Positions 23,105 through 32,370 of a stretch of 38,211 nt of DNA are shown one piece after another (the stretch's first letter is position 1; every line of letters begins with the position of its first letter). Source of the stretch: a virus; the IMG/VR virus record IMGVR_UViG_3300021963_000304, positions 1-38,211 of that record; one strand, 5' to 3'. The translations under genes were made by a program, and so were the position numbers. Below the pieces are notes generated by a model. The model was not told where the DNA came from and ran no database searches. It was given only the letters and a program-made list of their open reading frames with translations.

Positions 23105-24901
23105 ATGGGAGTACCTCTTTCATCTTTACCAGAAAAACTAAACACAAATGTTGTGTCGAGTGATATTTTTCTAATATCAAATACAGATTCTACACAAAAT
23201 AATAAAATAACAAGAGATGAATTCTCGCAATCTTTTACAGGTTTTACGGCTCAAGGAAATGATGGTTTCACAATTTTTGAATCTGCTGGGACTATTGGTC
23301 TTTCAGTAAGTGGATCAAATGGTTTTGTAGGAATAAATGATAGAACTCCAGGCGTATCATTAGATGTCGTTGACGTTCCAGGCGCAACTCTAGGTTTAGG
23401 CCAAATAAGAATTAGTGGCGCTACTGATAGAAAAATTGGAATATCTATTACAGATCCTACTCTTTATTATCAATTCTCTAAAAAACCAAACGATAAAAAA
23501 TTATATTTAGAATCTTCAATAAATGCTGGCGCTAGTTTTAGTAATTTAATGGTGATTGATCAAAGCGGTAATTTTGCAATTCATGGCACTACTGGAGCTT
23601 TAACTAATAAATTTTTAGTTAGTGGTGAATTTATTGAATTTCAAAATTCAGGAAATGCTTTAGTTTTTGATCCATACAATACAGAAATAAAAACAAGCGC
23701 AAGCGATGAAACTTTATTTTTAAATTTCAATAATATAGGCGATCTTAATTTAGGTAAAAATGCAATATATATAGACAATGATGTAGTTGCTCCTAAAGTA
23801 GGTGTTGGTCACACAATTCCAGCTTATACAATGCATGTAAGTGGCGCTGTTGCTCAAGTTGCTAGATTTCAAACAAACCAAACAAATACATTATTAAGTT
23901 TAAGAAATTCTACAAATATAGGTTACTTTGGTCTTTCTGCAAATAAAACATTTATTGGTCCAAGTGCTACTTTATCAACTACAAATGCAATTATTGATGT
24001 TGCAGGAAATTTTGGTTTGGGTACTACTGGTCCTCAATTTCAATTAGATGTTGTTACTGATGGAAGCTCTGAAAATACGGTAGCGTCATTTCAAAGCACA
24101 AATATACAAGGAACAACTCAGGTTGTTGTTGCTGCAAATAAAAATGTTTCTTTAGATCCAACTGCAAACAGAAATAGTTTGGTTACATTTTCCCGTTTTG
24201 ATGCGGCAGTTAATACTCCAAAATGGTCAATTGGTAATTTATATAATGATTCTGCTTTGGGTGTTGCTGATAATGATTGTTTTGTTTTTGTAAAAAATGG
24301 TTATTTTGGAGCGAGTCCAGATGTTGTTGCTAAATTGACTAGCGCTGGAAATTTAGATATCGATGGCAGTTATACTTCTAATAATAGTTATTCTAAAGGT
24401 AAATTTGTACAAACATATCAAACACAGGTAACAGGTACTGATATATATTTTAATCCATTGTATCCTAATTCTAGTAATAATCCTTCTGGTAATAATTCTA
24501 TAGCATCGCCATTTACGATAGCAAATTTTAATGGAAGTGTTGAAAGGGTAATGTTTATGACTTCTGATATTGCTGCTGAAACTGCTGGTGGTTATAGACT
24601 TGAAATATCAGCAATTTCACCAATATATAATGAAGATATACCAGATGGTTTTGTGTCTGGTTTTTTTGTTAGTCCTCCGAGTAATCCAGTTACTTTTCCA
24701 ACGAGTGGTATAATTGCTGCAACTACTGTTGCTGGTGTTTCTACAAATTCTGTGATAGTTAAAACTAAAGCTAATTTTGTTGGATCAACTAATTTTACTT
24801 CTGGTCAATTATTACAATATAGATTATGCAATATAAATGGTACTAAAGTGGCTGCTGCTAATTTTAACGTAGTAACAACAATTGCTTATACAATAGTTTA
24901 A
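23105..24901 (+). CDS. Tail fibre-like protein with VGIG..P..LDV repeats
   Basis: 598 residues. The N-terminus, VPLSSLPEKLNTNVVSSDIFLISN followed by KITRDEF, is typical of short phage fibre attachment domains. At least three copies of the fibre motif VGIN..TPG.SLDV, VGVGHTIPAYTMHV and GLGTTGPQFQLDV mark beta-structured head units. The C-terminal 170 residues are Ser/Thr/Gly-rich beta sheet without an S74 domain, so trimer folding would need another mechanism. It lies inside the tail-tip operon rather than with the outer fibres, suggesting an internal or tip-attached fibre. Starts 1 base after the preceding stop; its stop overlaps the next ATG (TAATG). Confidence 0.65.
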   Translation: MGVPLSSLPEKLNTNVVSSDIFLISNTDSTQNNKITRDEFSQSFTGFTAQGNDGFTIFESAGTIGLSVSGSNGFVGINDRTPGVSLDVVDVPGATLGLGQIRISGATDRKIGISITDPTLYYQFSKKPNDKKLYLESSINAGASFSNLMVIDQSGNFAIHGTTGALTNKFLVSGEFIEFQNSGNALVFDPYNTEIKTSASDETLFLNFNNIGDLNLGKNAIYIDNDVVAPKVGVGHTIPAYTMHVSGAVAQVARFQTNQTNTLLSLRNSTNIGYFGLSANKTFIGPSATLSTTNAIIDVAGNFGLGTTGPQFQLDVVTDGSSENTVASFQSTNIQGTTQVVVAANKNVSLDPTANRNSLVTFSRFDAAVNTPKWSIGNLYNDSALGVADNDCFVFVKNGYFGASPDVVAKLTSAGNLDIDGSYTSNNSYSKGKFVQTYQTQVTGTDIYFNPLYPNSSNNPSGNNSIASPFTIANFNGSVERVMFMTSDIAAETAGGYRLEISAISPIYNEDIPDGFVSGFFVSPPSNPVTFPTSGIIAATTVAGVSTNSVIVKTKANFVGSTNFTSGQLLQYRLCNINGTKVAAANFNVVTTIAYTIV

Positions 24902-25710
24902 TGAGTAAATTCATCAAATATGAAAATTTAGATTTTAGAATAAACAATGATATTTTTTATTCTACATCGGTAGAAATTTCTTTGCAATCAAGTATAGAGC
25001 CAGTTTTATTATCAGATGGATCTTTATTGCGATACGCTCCTCAAGGAACTGTGGTTGGTAGTTTGAATACTGAATTTTTTTTAACAGGCGCTTTTCCTGA
25101 TTATTTAAGCCCAACAACAGTCTCAGAGTCTCCTGTAAACGCTGTGTTTGCTGGAGTGCAGATACAAAACTGTTACTTAAAAAGTATATCTTTTCAAGCC
25201 TCTCAATTTTCTCCTATTTCTATAAATGCTGAATTTGAATGGTATGGACAAATAAATGCAGAAGACAGTACTAATAATTTGCGAGCATTTAGAACAAATA
25301 TAAGAAATAGCGCTTTAAATAATATTTCTCACTCAAATAGAAGTTATATATCTGATATAACAAATGTCTTTGGATTTTCAGAAATATTTAGTTTTCAATA
25401 TTCAGAACAATGCAATCGCGCTCCTTTTTTTAAAAATGATGAGATCGTACCATTCAGAGTAGCAAAAACCAATAAAACAAAAAATGTAACAGTAGATGGT
25501 AACTTTTTTAAACAAGTAAACGTTTGCGATATAGAAGGCAAAGATTCTGTTTGCGAATTATTTTTAAAAGATTATAATAATAATATATTAAATACTTTTT
25601 ATGTTACTGGTAAAATAGAATCAAGAGGTTTATCGGCCACTAATAACGGCGTTTTACAAAGCAAATTATCTATGATGCAGCGTTTAGCGCCACTTAGGAG
25701 TACATTATGA
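24901..25710 (+). CDS. Tail tube-like / distal tail protein
   Basis: 269 residues, beta-rich, without known motifs. It begins KFIKYENLDFRINNDIFYSTSVEISLQSS and has paired strands such as SISFQASQFSPISINAEFEWYG. Overall layout resembles the 317-residue protein two genes upstream, hinting at related tube-fold proteins stacked near the tip. Four cysteines are scattered and do not form an obvious metal site. Its stop overlaps the next start as ATGA, and it is part of the uninterrupted tail-tip operon. Function is inferred from position only. Confidence 0.4.
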   Translation: MSKFIKYENLDFRINNDIFYSTSVEISLQSSIEPVLLSDGSLLRYAPQGTVVGSLNTEFFLTGAFPDYLSPTTVSESPVNAVFAGVQIQNCYLKSISFQASQFSPISINAEFEWYGQINAEDSTNNLRAFRTNIRNSALNNISHSNRSYISDITNVFGFSEIFSFQYSEQCNRAPFFKNDEIVPFRVAKTNKTKNVTVDGNFFKQVNVCDIEGKDSVCELFLKDYNNNILNTFYVTGKIESRGLSATNNGVLQSKLSMMQRLAPLRSTL

Positions 25711-27710
25711 GTAAATTTTTAGACACTCAGTTTTCAATTACAGGCATAAAGAATTTTGAAACCACCAATTCTTATTTAAAATATGATTTGGTTGATTTCG
25801 AATATTATACTGGTGATAGTGCGTCCCCAATAAATTTATCAGGATTGTTTGCGTGGTTTAATTTAAATGATTTAAATAATTTAGAATTCAATTCTAGTGG
25901 TAAAATTTATAAATGGTATAACTCTGCTCCAGGTCATGATATTAGTCAAGATTTAAATAATACTAGTTCAGATCAATACTATCCTTCTTACAATCAAAAT
26001 AAAAATTGTATTACTTTTAAAGCTGATTTTGAAAATAAAGAGTTTAATAATTTATTTACTACTGGTAATGGTTTTGTTGGTTTTTTGACTGGAGATCGTT
26101 GTTGGTTTGTCGTTTATGAATTTGATAATTTAAGGCGAGGCGATTACGGTTCTACAATAAAACCAAATATAGCAAGTATAATTGATACAGATTTATACTC
26201 CGCTTCAAGATACCCAACAAATTGTGCAAGCAGCGGTTTTTTAGGGGCCTCCGGTAATACTGATATATACAAATGGAATTTAAATACTTCTGTTGGTTCT
26301 CAGCAGTTTGTGATTAATGCGACAGGAAGCGCCGAGAATAATCCGCTAAATGTAAATTCTGCTTTTTCTGCTTCTAAGGTATTAAATAATAAAAATATCG
26401 TTTCTATTATAAAGAATGATACGACAAATAATTTAAGATTGAGAAACAATGGATATGAATTATTAAATATCAATGGAACAAATCATTTTAACTCTGGGTG
26501 CAGCGGTTTAATGATAGGCGCGGCAAATAATAATCATCCTTCTCAAAATAATGTATTTAATTATGATGGTTCAGATATTTCTTATTATGAAATATTAGGT
26601 TTTGCTAAAGTTCCAACTGATGATGATATATTAGCCATAGAAAAATATCTTTTTGAAAAACATTTTACAAATGATGATGGTTTATATATTTCAACATCTA
26701 ATTTTACAGCTTCTGATTATCGTTATGCTCCTATAAATATAACAGGATCAGAATATTTAACAAAGAATATAGATTCTATTTTTAATAAAACATATGGTTG
26801 TTCTGCGAATTTTAGCACAAAATCTCAAAGAATCGAATACGGAGATAATTATGTAGTAAATGTTATTCCAAATATCAATAATTTGCAATCTCAATTTGAT
26901 TTATCTTATGATGGATTAACAGATAAAGAAGCAAAAGCTTTGATAGGATTTTTTCAAAACACTTTTGAATATACTCCAAAAACGATATTAGATTCTTATG
27001 AAAGTGTAAAAATAGATTTATTCTATCCTTATACGAATAACGCAAAAATATATTTTTCTGATTTACAGTATAATTCAGTAGAAGCTAATTTAAATAAAAT
27101 AAATATAAAATGCGTTTCGAGTTACGATTCTAGTCTAAATTATAAAGGTTTTTTTATCACTGGTGAAAACGTATTAAAACCGTTCGTGGAAAATTCACGT
27201 TATTTTTATAATGATGTCGTTTATTTTGATTCAACTGTGACTAGCCTAAATGGATTTTATTGGTTTACAGGATCTAATAATACATTTATAGATGATACAA
27301 AAAGTCCAACTGGTATAAATTCTTTATTTACTAGAACTTTTTATTTTAAACCTGATTTAAATTTTGAAATGCCAATGTCTCCAAAATTTACAAAAACAGA
27401 ATTTGAAACTTCAGCGGCTGCTTATGAAAATTATGGTATCAATAAAACTTTATTAGATTTTTCATTTAGTTTTAATAACAGAGACGATAAAGAAACATTA
27501 GCTATATTAAAATTCCTTGATTCAAATGCGGGTTTTAAAATTTTTGAAATGATATTGCCAGAACCTTATAATAAATTAATAAATGTTTATTGTCCAGAAT
27601 GGAATCATACTTATAAATTTAAAAATAATCATGATCTATCAGTAAAATTTATAGAATTCAAAGGTAAAACAGATTCTGATATATATTTTAATACTCTATT
27701 ACAATTATGA
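25707..27710 (+). CDS. M-like minor tail protein with inserted LamG-like lectin domain
   Basis: 667 residues. Residues about 45-310 resemble a LamG/concanavalin-like lectin: AWFNLNDLNNLEFNSSGKIYKWYNSA at the start and YYEILGFAKVPTDDDILAIEKYLFEKH at the end are the usual borders of this domain. After it come two units like the lambda gpM (Phage_min_tail) family: FDLSYDGLTDKEAKALIGFF at about 407-426, and FSFNNRDDKETLAILKFLDSN...FEMILPEPY with YCPEWNHTYKF near the end. gpM-like proteins help close the tape measure/tip assembly. A good ribosome-binding site (AGGAG, 6 bases before the ATG) is present. The lectin insertion implies contact with a glycan. Confidence 0.65.
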   Translation: MSKFLDTQFSITGIKNFETTNSYLKYDLVDFEYYTGDSASPINLSGLFAWFNLNDLNNLEFNSSGKIYKWYNSAPGHDISQDLNNTSSDQYYPSYNQNKNCITFKADFENKEFNNLFTTGNGFVGFLTGDRCWFVVYEFDNLRRGDYGSTIKPNIASIIDTDLYSASRYPTNCASSGFLGASGNTDIYKWNLNTSVGSQQFVINATGSAENNPLNVNSAFSASKVLNNKNIVSIIKNDTTNNLRLRNNGYELLNINGTNHFNSGCSGLMIGAANNNHPSQNNVFNYDGSDISYYEILGFAKVPTDDDILAIEKYLFEKHFTNDDGLYISTSNFTASDYRYAPINITGSEYLTKNIDSIFNKTYGCSANFSTKSQRIEYGDNYVVNVIPNINNLQSQFDLSYDGLTDKEAKALIGFFQNTFEYTPKTILDSYESVKIDLFYPYTNNAKIYFSDLQYNSVEANLNKINIKCVSSYDSSLNYKGFFITGENVLKPFVENSRYFYNDVVYFDSTVTSLNGFYWFTGSNNTFIDDTKSPTGINSLFTRTFYFKPDLNFEMPMSPKFTKTEFETSAAAYENYGINKTLLDFSFSFNNRDDKETLAILKFLDSNAGFKIFEMILPEPYNKLINVYCPEWNHTYKFKNNHDLSVKFIEFKGKTDSDIYFNTLLQL

Positions 27711-30418
27711 CTTATGTTAATCTAACTGGAAAAAATATTGGAGAGTGCCTTACGGGTTTTGCTATTAATTATCCATTTACTATATTTAATAGTGGTAACT
27801 CTGATATTTTTTATCAATTTGAAATTCAAGATAATACTAATGGTTTTTTTTCGCTTTCTGATTCAAGTCTTATTTTAAATAATGGGCAAAGTGGAAGTGT
27901 TAGTATTTTGTATTGTCCGCCAGAAACCTCGCCAGCGGCAAATAATACTTGTGATGTTGTTATCTCAAGCGAGTCTATCGAAGATGGGAGCGTAGATCCA
28001 AGTGGAAACATAACAATTGAAATAACTGGATCAAAAATAGTAAACACCACTGGTGGTCATATTAGAAATTTTGTAGCATTGAAAAATTATGATTCTAGTA
28101 AGGGAATAAATTATGATTTTAGATGGTTTCCTCCAACAGGCACAGGGAATTTAAAAAATTATTTTTTTACTGGTTATAGACTAGAAATAGCTACAAATAC
28201 TAATTTTTCAAGTCTTGTTCATGTAGAAGATTTGAATATAACTGAAAACACAAACAATAAACCTAGATTTTCTACATTTTACGGTTATGAAGAAAATGAT
28301 TTGATTATAAAAAACATAAGTCAATTTAATTATCCAACTACTGGTCCTATACAATTAGACACTAATTATTATGCTCGTTTATATACAAATAGTTGCGGCA
28401 ATAGTGGTATAAGTATTTATGCATCTGGTATTGATACTTTGAATGATACCGTATCAAATGAAGTATTTGTTGGTTATTCAGGCGCGACAATACCAAATAT
28501 AAAATTCAATAAAAAAACTTTAGAAGTTATAGTTCCACAAAGCGCAAAATATGAAAATTTTGACTTGTTTAAAAAAATAATAGATTACAATAATGGATCT
28601 GATGATCTAAGTTTTTATTCAGGCATTAATGTTTATTTAAGTGAGGGTTCTCGTTTTTTTTCTTCAGCTAGTGATAAATATGCAATTAATTTGCTTGGCA
28701 TATTCAAAAATTTTACTGGTGATAACACAGATGGTACAGTTGTTAATTTATATGTGCCTCAAAATGTTTTTATTTTTGGCAATCAAGGAAAAGGTGGTGA
28801 TATATCTAACATATTGCCATCAGCGGCTGTTAATAGTTTTGATTTAGCTGGTATATTCAAAGCTAGTGATTACACTAAAAGTTCTAATGGATTAACAGAT
28901 AGTCAGCCTGGTGGAAATGTTTTTGACTTATCTTTACAGACTGATAAAGATGGGTTAAAATCAAATTTAGTTTATAATATATACATTCAAAAAAATACTT
29001 CTATAGTATCTGGTGGAGGAGGTAATAAAGCTGGTTTCGCATCTGTTGGAAATAATGTTCAAGGACAACCTATTATTGGAACAGGTTCTGACTTTATAGA
29101 AAGAAAGGTGGTTTTTCCAATCGCGGGAGCAAATAATACAAGAAATCCTTATTTTCTTCTAAAAGATCCTAGAGGTTTAACTTTAGATAATTTAGCAAAA
29201 CTTATATCACCATCTCCTGAATATGGAGAAGATGCAGTTGACAATATAGTTTTATACGATTTTCCAACACGCTCATATATCACAAATAGCGTTAATAATA
29301 TTAAAGTTTATAATTCAAACGACGAAGGAAATCAACGTTTTACCGTACAAACAAATAATGGTCAAAATAAAGTTTTATATCAAAATGGTAGTCTTGTATT
29401 AAACAAGTATACAGAAACCATGTTTGTTAAACTCAATAATAATGATCCATCATCTTGTGGAAAACTTATTAATAAATTATCAGATTCTACCGTAAAATTA
29501 AATTTTTATAATGATAACATATCTTCAGATTACGTATTTAGATTGAATAATGCAGATTTAAATACTGGTCCTGTATCATGGTCAGGAAAAAATAGTGGTG
29601 GCACAACAATCATAACTTTAGGCACATCAGTTGCTACGCCAGAAGTAGTGGCGGATTTTAGATCATTAGGATATAAATCTTTAAAACTGCAATCGAACGA
29701 TTCATTAAAAGGGGTATTTTCTTCAAATATTTTTGCAGCAGATTTTGATTTATTTATAGTTGGAGCTATAGAAGGTAGTACTGAAAATGTATTTCCATCA
29801 AATAATTCTTCATTTTTTAATTGGTATGCGAATGGAGCTACTGGTTACAATGCAATCACAAATATAATATTAGAAAGTTTTAGAACAACCGTTTATAAAT
29901 CTTTTTCTAAAGAACCAAATATTTTTACATTTTTTTTCCCTTTGCTGTATAATGAAACTTTAAGTGCGGCTACTGCAACGAATTTTTATAACGCAAGAAA
30001 TGAAACTACTGCTAAGGCTTTACAAGTATCTAAACAATTAAACTCGTCAATTGTAGGTGGTGGTTATTATCCTTTTATCCTCAATATACAAAGAGAGCGT
30101 CAATATTATTCTATATATATAAATGGAAATTTAGTTTCTAGTTATTCGTTACCAGTTTTACAAAGTTATTTAACACAATTAAATAATACATGCTTTGATT
30201 TGTCAAATATTCCATTAACTGGCGCTTCAAATGTAAATAATTTATATTTTGATGCTATTTTTTATAATAGAGTTTTATTTAATACTGAAAGAGTTCAAAT
30301 GTTTAATTCATTATCAAAAACTTATCTTAAACTTTTTAGCGGATTTACAGATTCTTCATTGCTATTAAATAGTAGAATACAATTGCCTAATAATTTTAAT
30401 ATCGCGGGTAGAATATAA
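27707..30418 (+). CDS. Large tail-tip protein with Ig-like, FN3-like and LamG-like domains
   Basis: 903 residues. Residues about 10-110 look like an ASH/HYDIN-type Ig domain (IFNSGNSDIFYQFEI, LNNGQSGSVSILYCPP). Residues about 120-255 are FN3-like (YDFRWFPPTGTGNLKNYFFTGYRLEIA). The middle has Gly-rich stretches (FGNQGKGGD, SGGGGNKAGFAS). The last 300 residues resemble a LamG-type lectin: ADFRSLGYKSLKLQSNDSL, YYSIYINGNLVSSYSLP and LYFDAIFYNRVLFNTERVQMF. No named phage family is recognised. Position between M-like and L genes, where small tip genes usually lie, makes it an accessory tip protein and probably a host-surface binder. It overlaps its upstream neighbour by ATGA. Confidence 0.6.
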   Translation: MTYVNLTGKNIGECLTGFAINYPFTIFNSGNSDIFYQFEIQDNTNGFFSLSDSSLILNNGQSGSVSILYCPPETSPAANNTCDVVISSESIEDGSVDPSGNITIEITGSKIVNTTGGHIRNFVALKNYDSSKGINYDFRWFPPTGTGNLKNYFFTGYRLEIATNTNFSSLVHVEDLNITENTNNKPRFSTFYGYEENDLIIKNISQFNYPTTGPIQLDTNYYARLYTNSCGNSGISIYASGIDTLNDTVSNEVFVGYSGATIPNIKFNKKTLEVIVPQSAKYENFDLFKKIIDYNNGSDDLSFYSGINVYLSEGSRFFSSASDKYAINLLGIFKNFTGDNTDGTVVNLYVPQNVFIFGNQGKGGDISNILPSAAVNSFDLAGIFKASDYTKSSNGLTDSQPGGNVFDLSLQTDKDGLKSNLVYNIYIQKNTSIVSGGGGNKAGFASVGNNVQGQPIIGTGSDFIERKVVFPIAGANNTRNPYFLLKDPRGLTLDNLAKLISPSPEYGEDAVDNIVLYDFPTRSYITNSVNNIKVYNSNDEGNQRFTVQTNNGQNKVLYQNGSLVLNKYTETMFVKLNNNDPSSCGKLINKLSDSTVKLNFYNDNISSDYVFRLNNADLNTGPVSWSGKNSGGTTIITLGTSVATPEVVADFRSLGYKSLKLQSNDSLKGVFSSNIFAADFDLFIVGAIEGSTENVFPSNNSSFFNWYANGATGYNAITNIILESFRTTVYKSFSKEPNIFTFFFPLLYNETLSAATATNFYNARNETTAKALQVSKQLNSSIVGGGYYPFILNIQRERQYYSIYINGNLVSSYSLPVLQSYLTQLNNTCFDLSNIPLTGASNVNNLYFDAIFYNRVLFNTERVQMFNSLSKTYLKLFSGFTDSSLLLNSRIQLPNNFNIAGRI

Positions 30419-30422
30419 TAGT

Positions 30423-31472
30423 ATGAATACATTATTCAAATTAAACAATTATGTAGTAATAGATTTGTTTGAAATAGAGCTTGAGCCAAATGAGGGATAT
30501 TTAAGATTTCATGGATCTAAGAATTTTGACAAAAATATAATATTTCAAAATAAAGAATATATATTTATTCCATGCGAATTTACTGATTTTGAAACAACTT
30601 CTGATGGCAGACAAGCTAGGCCTAAATTAAAAATAGGAAACATAAACAATTATTTCTCTAGGGTTTTGCAAGATCGCGGAGATTTAATAGGCAAAAATTT
30701 TAATAGAAAAAAAATATTAGCTAAAGATTTGGATAATGCCAATTTTATAGATGGCAAAAATCCTTTTGGAACTTCTTTTTTCAATACTTATATAGCTTTT
30801 GATAAATTAATAGTGAACTCTAAATTAAGTGAAAACTTAAATTTTGTAGAATTAGAGTTAGTTACTAAGGTGGATGTCGAATCATTAACAGTTCCAGCGA
30901 GAAAAGTTACTAATGATACATGTTCGTGGAATTATAGATGTTATGGTTGCAATTATGGTAATAATAGAAAATATGAAGGACCAGTAGATATAAATGCAAA
31001 AATTTCAACGCCTTCTGGATCAGATCCTGCATTTAATAAATTCTTAGGAGTGCCAGTTGCAGACGAAAATGATAAAGTGTTTATACAAAATTACAATAGT
31101 TTTTCAAATAATGGCAATTATGAAATACCATCATTGAAGTATAAAGGTGAATGGTTATCGACTGTTTCTTATGCAATAGGTGATTTTGTTTATATAGATG
31201 CATTGTCTAATACAAACTTAGAATCAGACGAATCAATTTTATCACCTTTAATTCAAAATAAAAATTATTTTGTTTGTATCATTGCAAATTCAAATAAAAA
31301 TCCTACAAAAAATACTAATCTTTGGAAGCAAGACAAATGTTCAAAAACGCTTCAAGGTTGTATGCTAAGATTTGGAAATAATACTACAAACGCATTTACA
31401 AATGGTAAACCGTTTTTACCTTTTGGAGCATTTCCAGCAACATTCCCGTTTAATAATGACACTAGCGTCTGA
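30423..31472 (+). CDS. L: Minor tail protein L with an inserted carbohydrate-binding-like module
   Basis: 349 residues. The N-terminal half matches the phage tail L fold (LFEIELEPNEGYLRFHGS). The cysteine cluster at 167, 173 and 176 and the C-terminal CSKTLQGCMLRFGNN (306, 313) followed by LPFGAFP reproduce the C-terminal signature of lambda gpL, where four cysteines hold an iron-sulfur cluster. Between the two halves, residues about 238-303 resemble a CBM5/12-type module: YKGEWLSTVSYAIGDFVYI then NYFVCIIANSNKNPTKNTNLW. This separates cysteines that lie much closer together in lambda L. gpL forms part of the tip complex between M and J. The end overlaps the K gene by 17 bases. Confidence 0.8.
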   Translation: MNTLFKLNNYVVIDLFEIELEPNEGYLRFHGSKNFDKNIIFQNKEYIFIPCEFTDFETTSDGRQARPKLKIGNINNYFSRVLQDRGDLIGKNFNRKKILAKDLDNANFIDGKNPFGTSFFNTYIAFDKLIVNSKLSENLNFVELELVTKVDVESLTVPARKVTNDTCSWNYRCYGCNYGNNRKYEGPVDINAKISTPSGSDPAFNKFLGVPVADENDKVFIQNYNSFSNNGNYEIPSLKYKGEWLSTVSYAIGDFVYIDALSNTNLESDESILSPLIQNKNYFVCIIANSNKNPTKNTNLWKQDKCSKTLQGCMLRFGNNTTNAFTNGKPFLPFGAFPATFPFNNDTSV

Positions 31473-31794
31473 AATACTTAACGAAATTAAAGATTACGCT
31501 TTAAGAAATAAAGATGTAGAAGTTTGTGGATTTGTAGTTAAAAACAATGAACAAATAACATTCAAGCCAATTTCAAATAGCCATCCATCAAAAGACTCTT
31601 TTTTTCTTGTTTCTCCGAAAGAGTATCTTGAAATAAAGAGTAAGTACGAAATATTATATTTGTTTCATAGCCATCCGATTGGATTTGATTTTTCAGAAAC
31701 AGATTTAAAATATCAAAAATATCATAATATAAATATGTTACTATTTATAATTCCGTCGCAAAAGTTTATAGAAAGGAGTGTAAATACAATATAA
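31456..31794 (+). CDS. K: K-like tail protein, JAMM (Mov34/MPN) metalloprotease
   Basis: 112 residues from the ATG at 31456 (MTLASEILNEIKDYAL). The frame is open back to 31372, but that part reads as the antiphase of the L gene. The JAMM motif is complete: the catalytic Glu in VEVCGFV, HSHP, and the serine and aspartate of FSETD. Lambda gpK has an additional NlpC/P60 cell-wall hydrolase domain; it is absent here, so only the Zn-dependent protease part remains. Tail JAMM proteins are thought to process a tail protein during tip assembly. It overlaps L by 17 bases and is followed after 1 base by the I-like gene. Confidence 0.82.
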   Translation: MTLASEILNEIKDYALRNKDVEVCGFVVKNNEQITFKPISNSHPSKDSFFLVSPKEYLEIKSKYEILYLFHSHPIGFDFSETDLKYQKYHNINMLLFIIPSQKFIERSVNTI

Positions 31795-31795
31795 T

Positions 31796-32356
31796 ATGGT
31801 AAATATTAAATTACATGGAATTTTTGAAAATTTTGTAAAAACAGATTGGCTTTTGAATGTTAAAACAGTAGGAGAAGCTTTTGAGGCTATTGAGGCTAAT
31901 AGTAATAAATTAATTGAAACTTTAGGAACAATGCAAGACTATTTGAGTCATTTTATTATATATGTAGATGATAAAATCATCGCTCCTGAATATTTAAATT
32001 CTCCAGTATTGAAGAAAAATTCTGTAGTTGAAGTCGTTCCATTAATTTTAGGCGCAGAAATAGGTTTAATGACAATGATTATAGTTATGTTGATAGCTAT
32101 GGGAATTCAGATGCTTATTACTCGTTTGATGAGTCCTAAAGCCCCAAAAGATATTAAAAATAATTCAAGAATGTTTTCTGCTTATGAAAACGTAACTAAA
32201 AGAAATGTGGCAGTACCTATTGGTTATGGAAGATTAAAAATTGGAAGCGTATTGGTTTCAAATGATTTAATAACAACAAGTTTAGTAAATCAGGGCGCTC
32301 AACCTGCAATTCCAATTTTTGGAGGTGGAAGTCGTGGCGTTAGGGTTGCAAATTAA
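31796..32356 (+). CDS. I: I-like tail assembly protein with beta-grasp fold and hydrophobic helices
   Basis: 186 residues. Residues 1-85 look like a ThiS/ubiquitin-type beta-grasp domain (VNIKLHGIFENF, TVGEAFEAIEANS, FIIYVDDKII, NSVVEVVPLILGA), the N-terminal domain of lambda gpI. Residues about 86-108 (GLMTMIIVMLIAMGIQMLI) are a strong hydrophobic segment. The C-terminal part has RNVAVPIGYGRLKIGSVLVS, shared by the family, then a Gly-rich end. gpI is needed for tip assembly and is not usually found in the finished virion. It is paired with the JAMM protein as in lambda K-I. It begins after TATAAT with no Shine-Dalgarno sequence. Confidence 0.82.
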   Translation: MVNIKLHGIFENFVKTDWLLNVKTVGEAFEAIEANSNKLIETLGTMQDYLSHFIIYVDDKIIAPEYLNSPVLKKNSVVEVVPLILGAEIGLMTMIIVMLIAMGIQMLITRLMSPKAPKDIKNNSRMFSAYENVTKRNVAVPIGYGRLKIGSVLVSNDLITTSLVNQGAQPAIPIFGGGSRGVRVAN

Positions 32357-32370
32357 TAATTTATTTTTAT

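Noticed and set aside
31372-31455. Upstream start (31372) for the K-like JAMM gene
   Set aside because: The 28 extra residues lie opposite the conserved L C-terminus in another frame and do not resemble the family; ATG 31456 gives a normal JAMM N-terminus.
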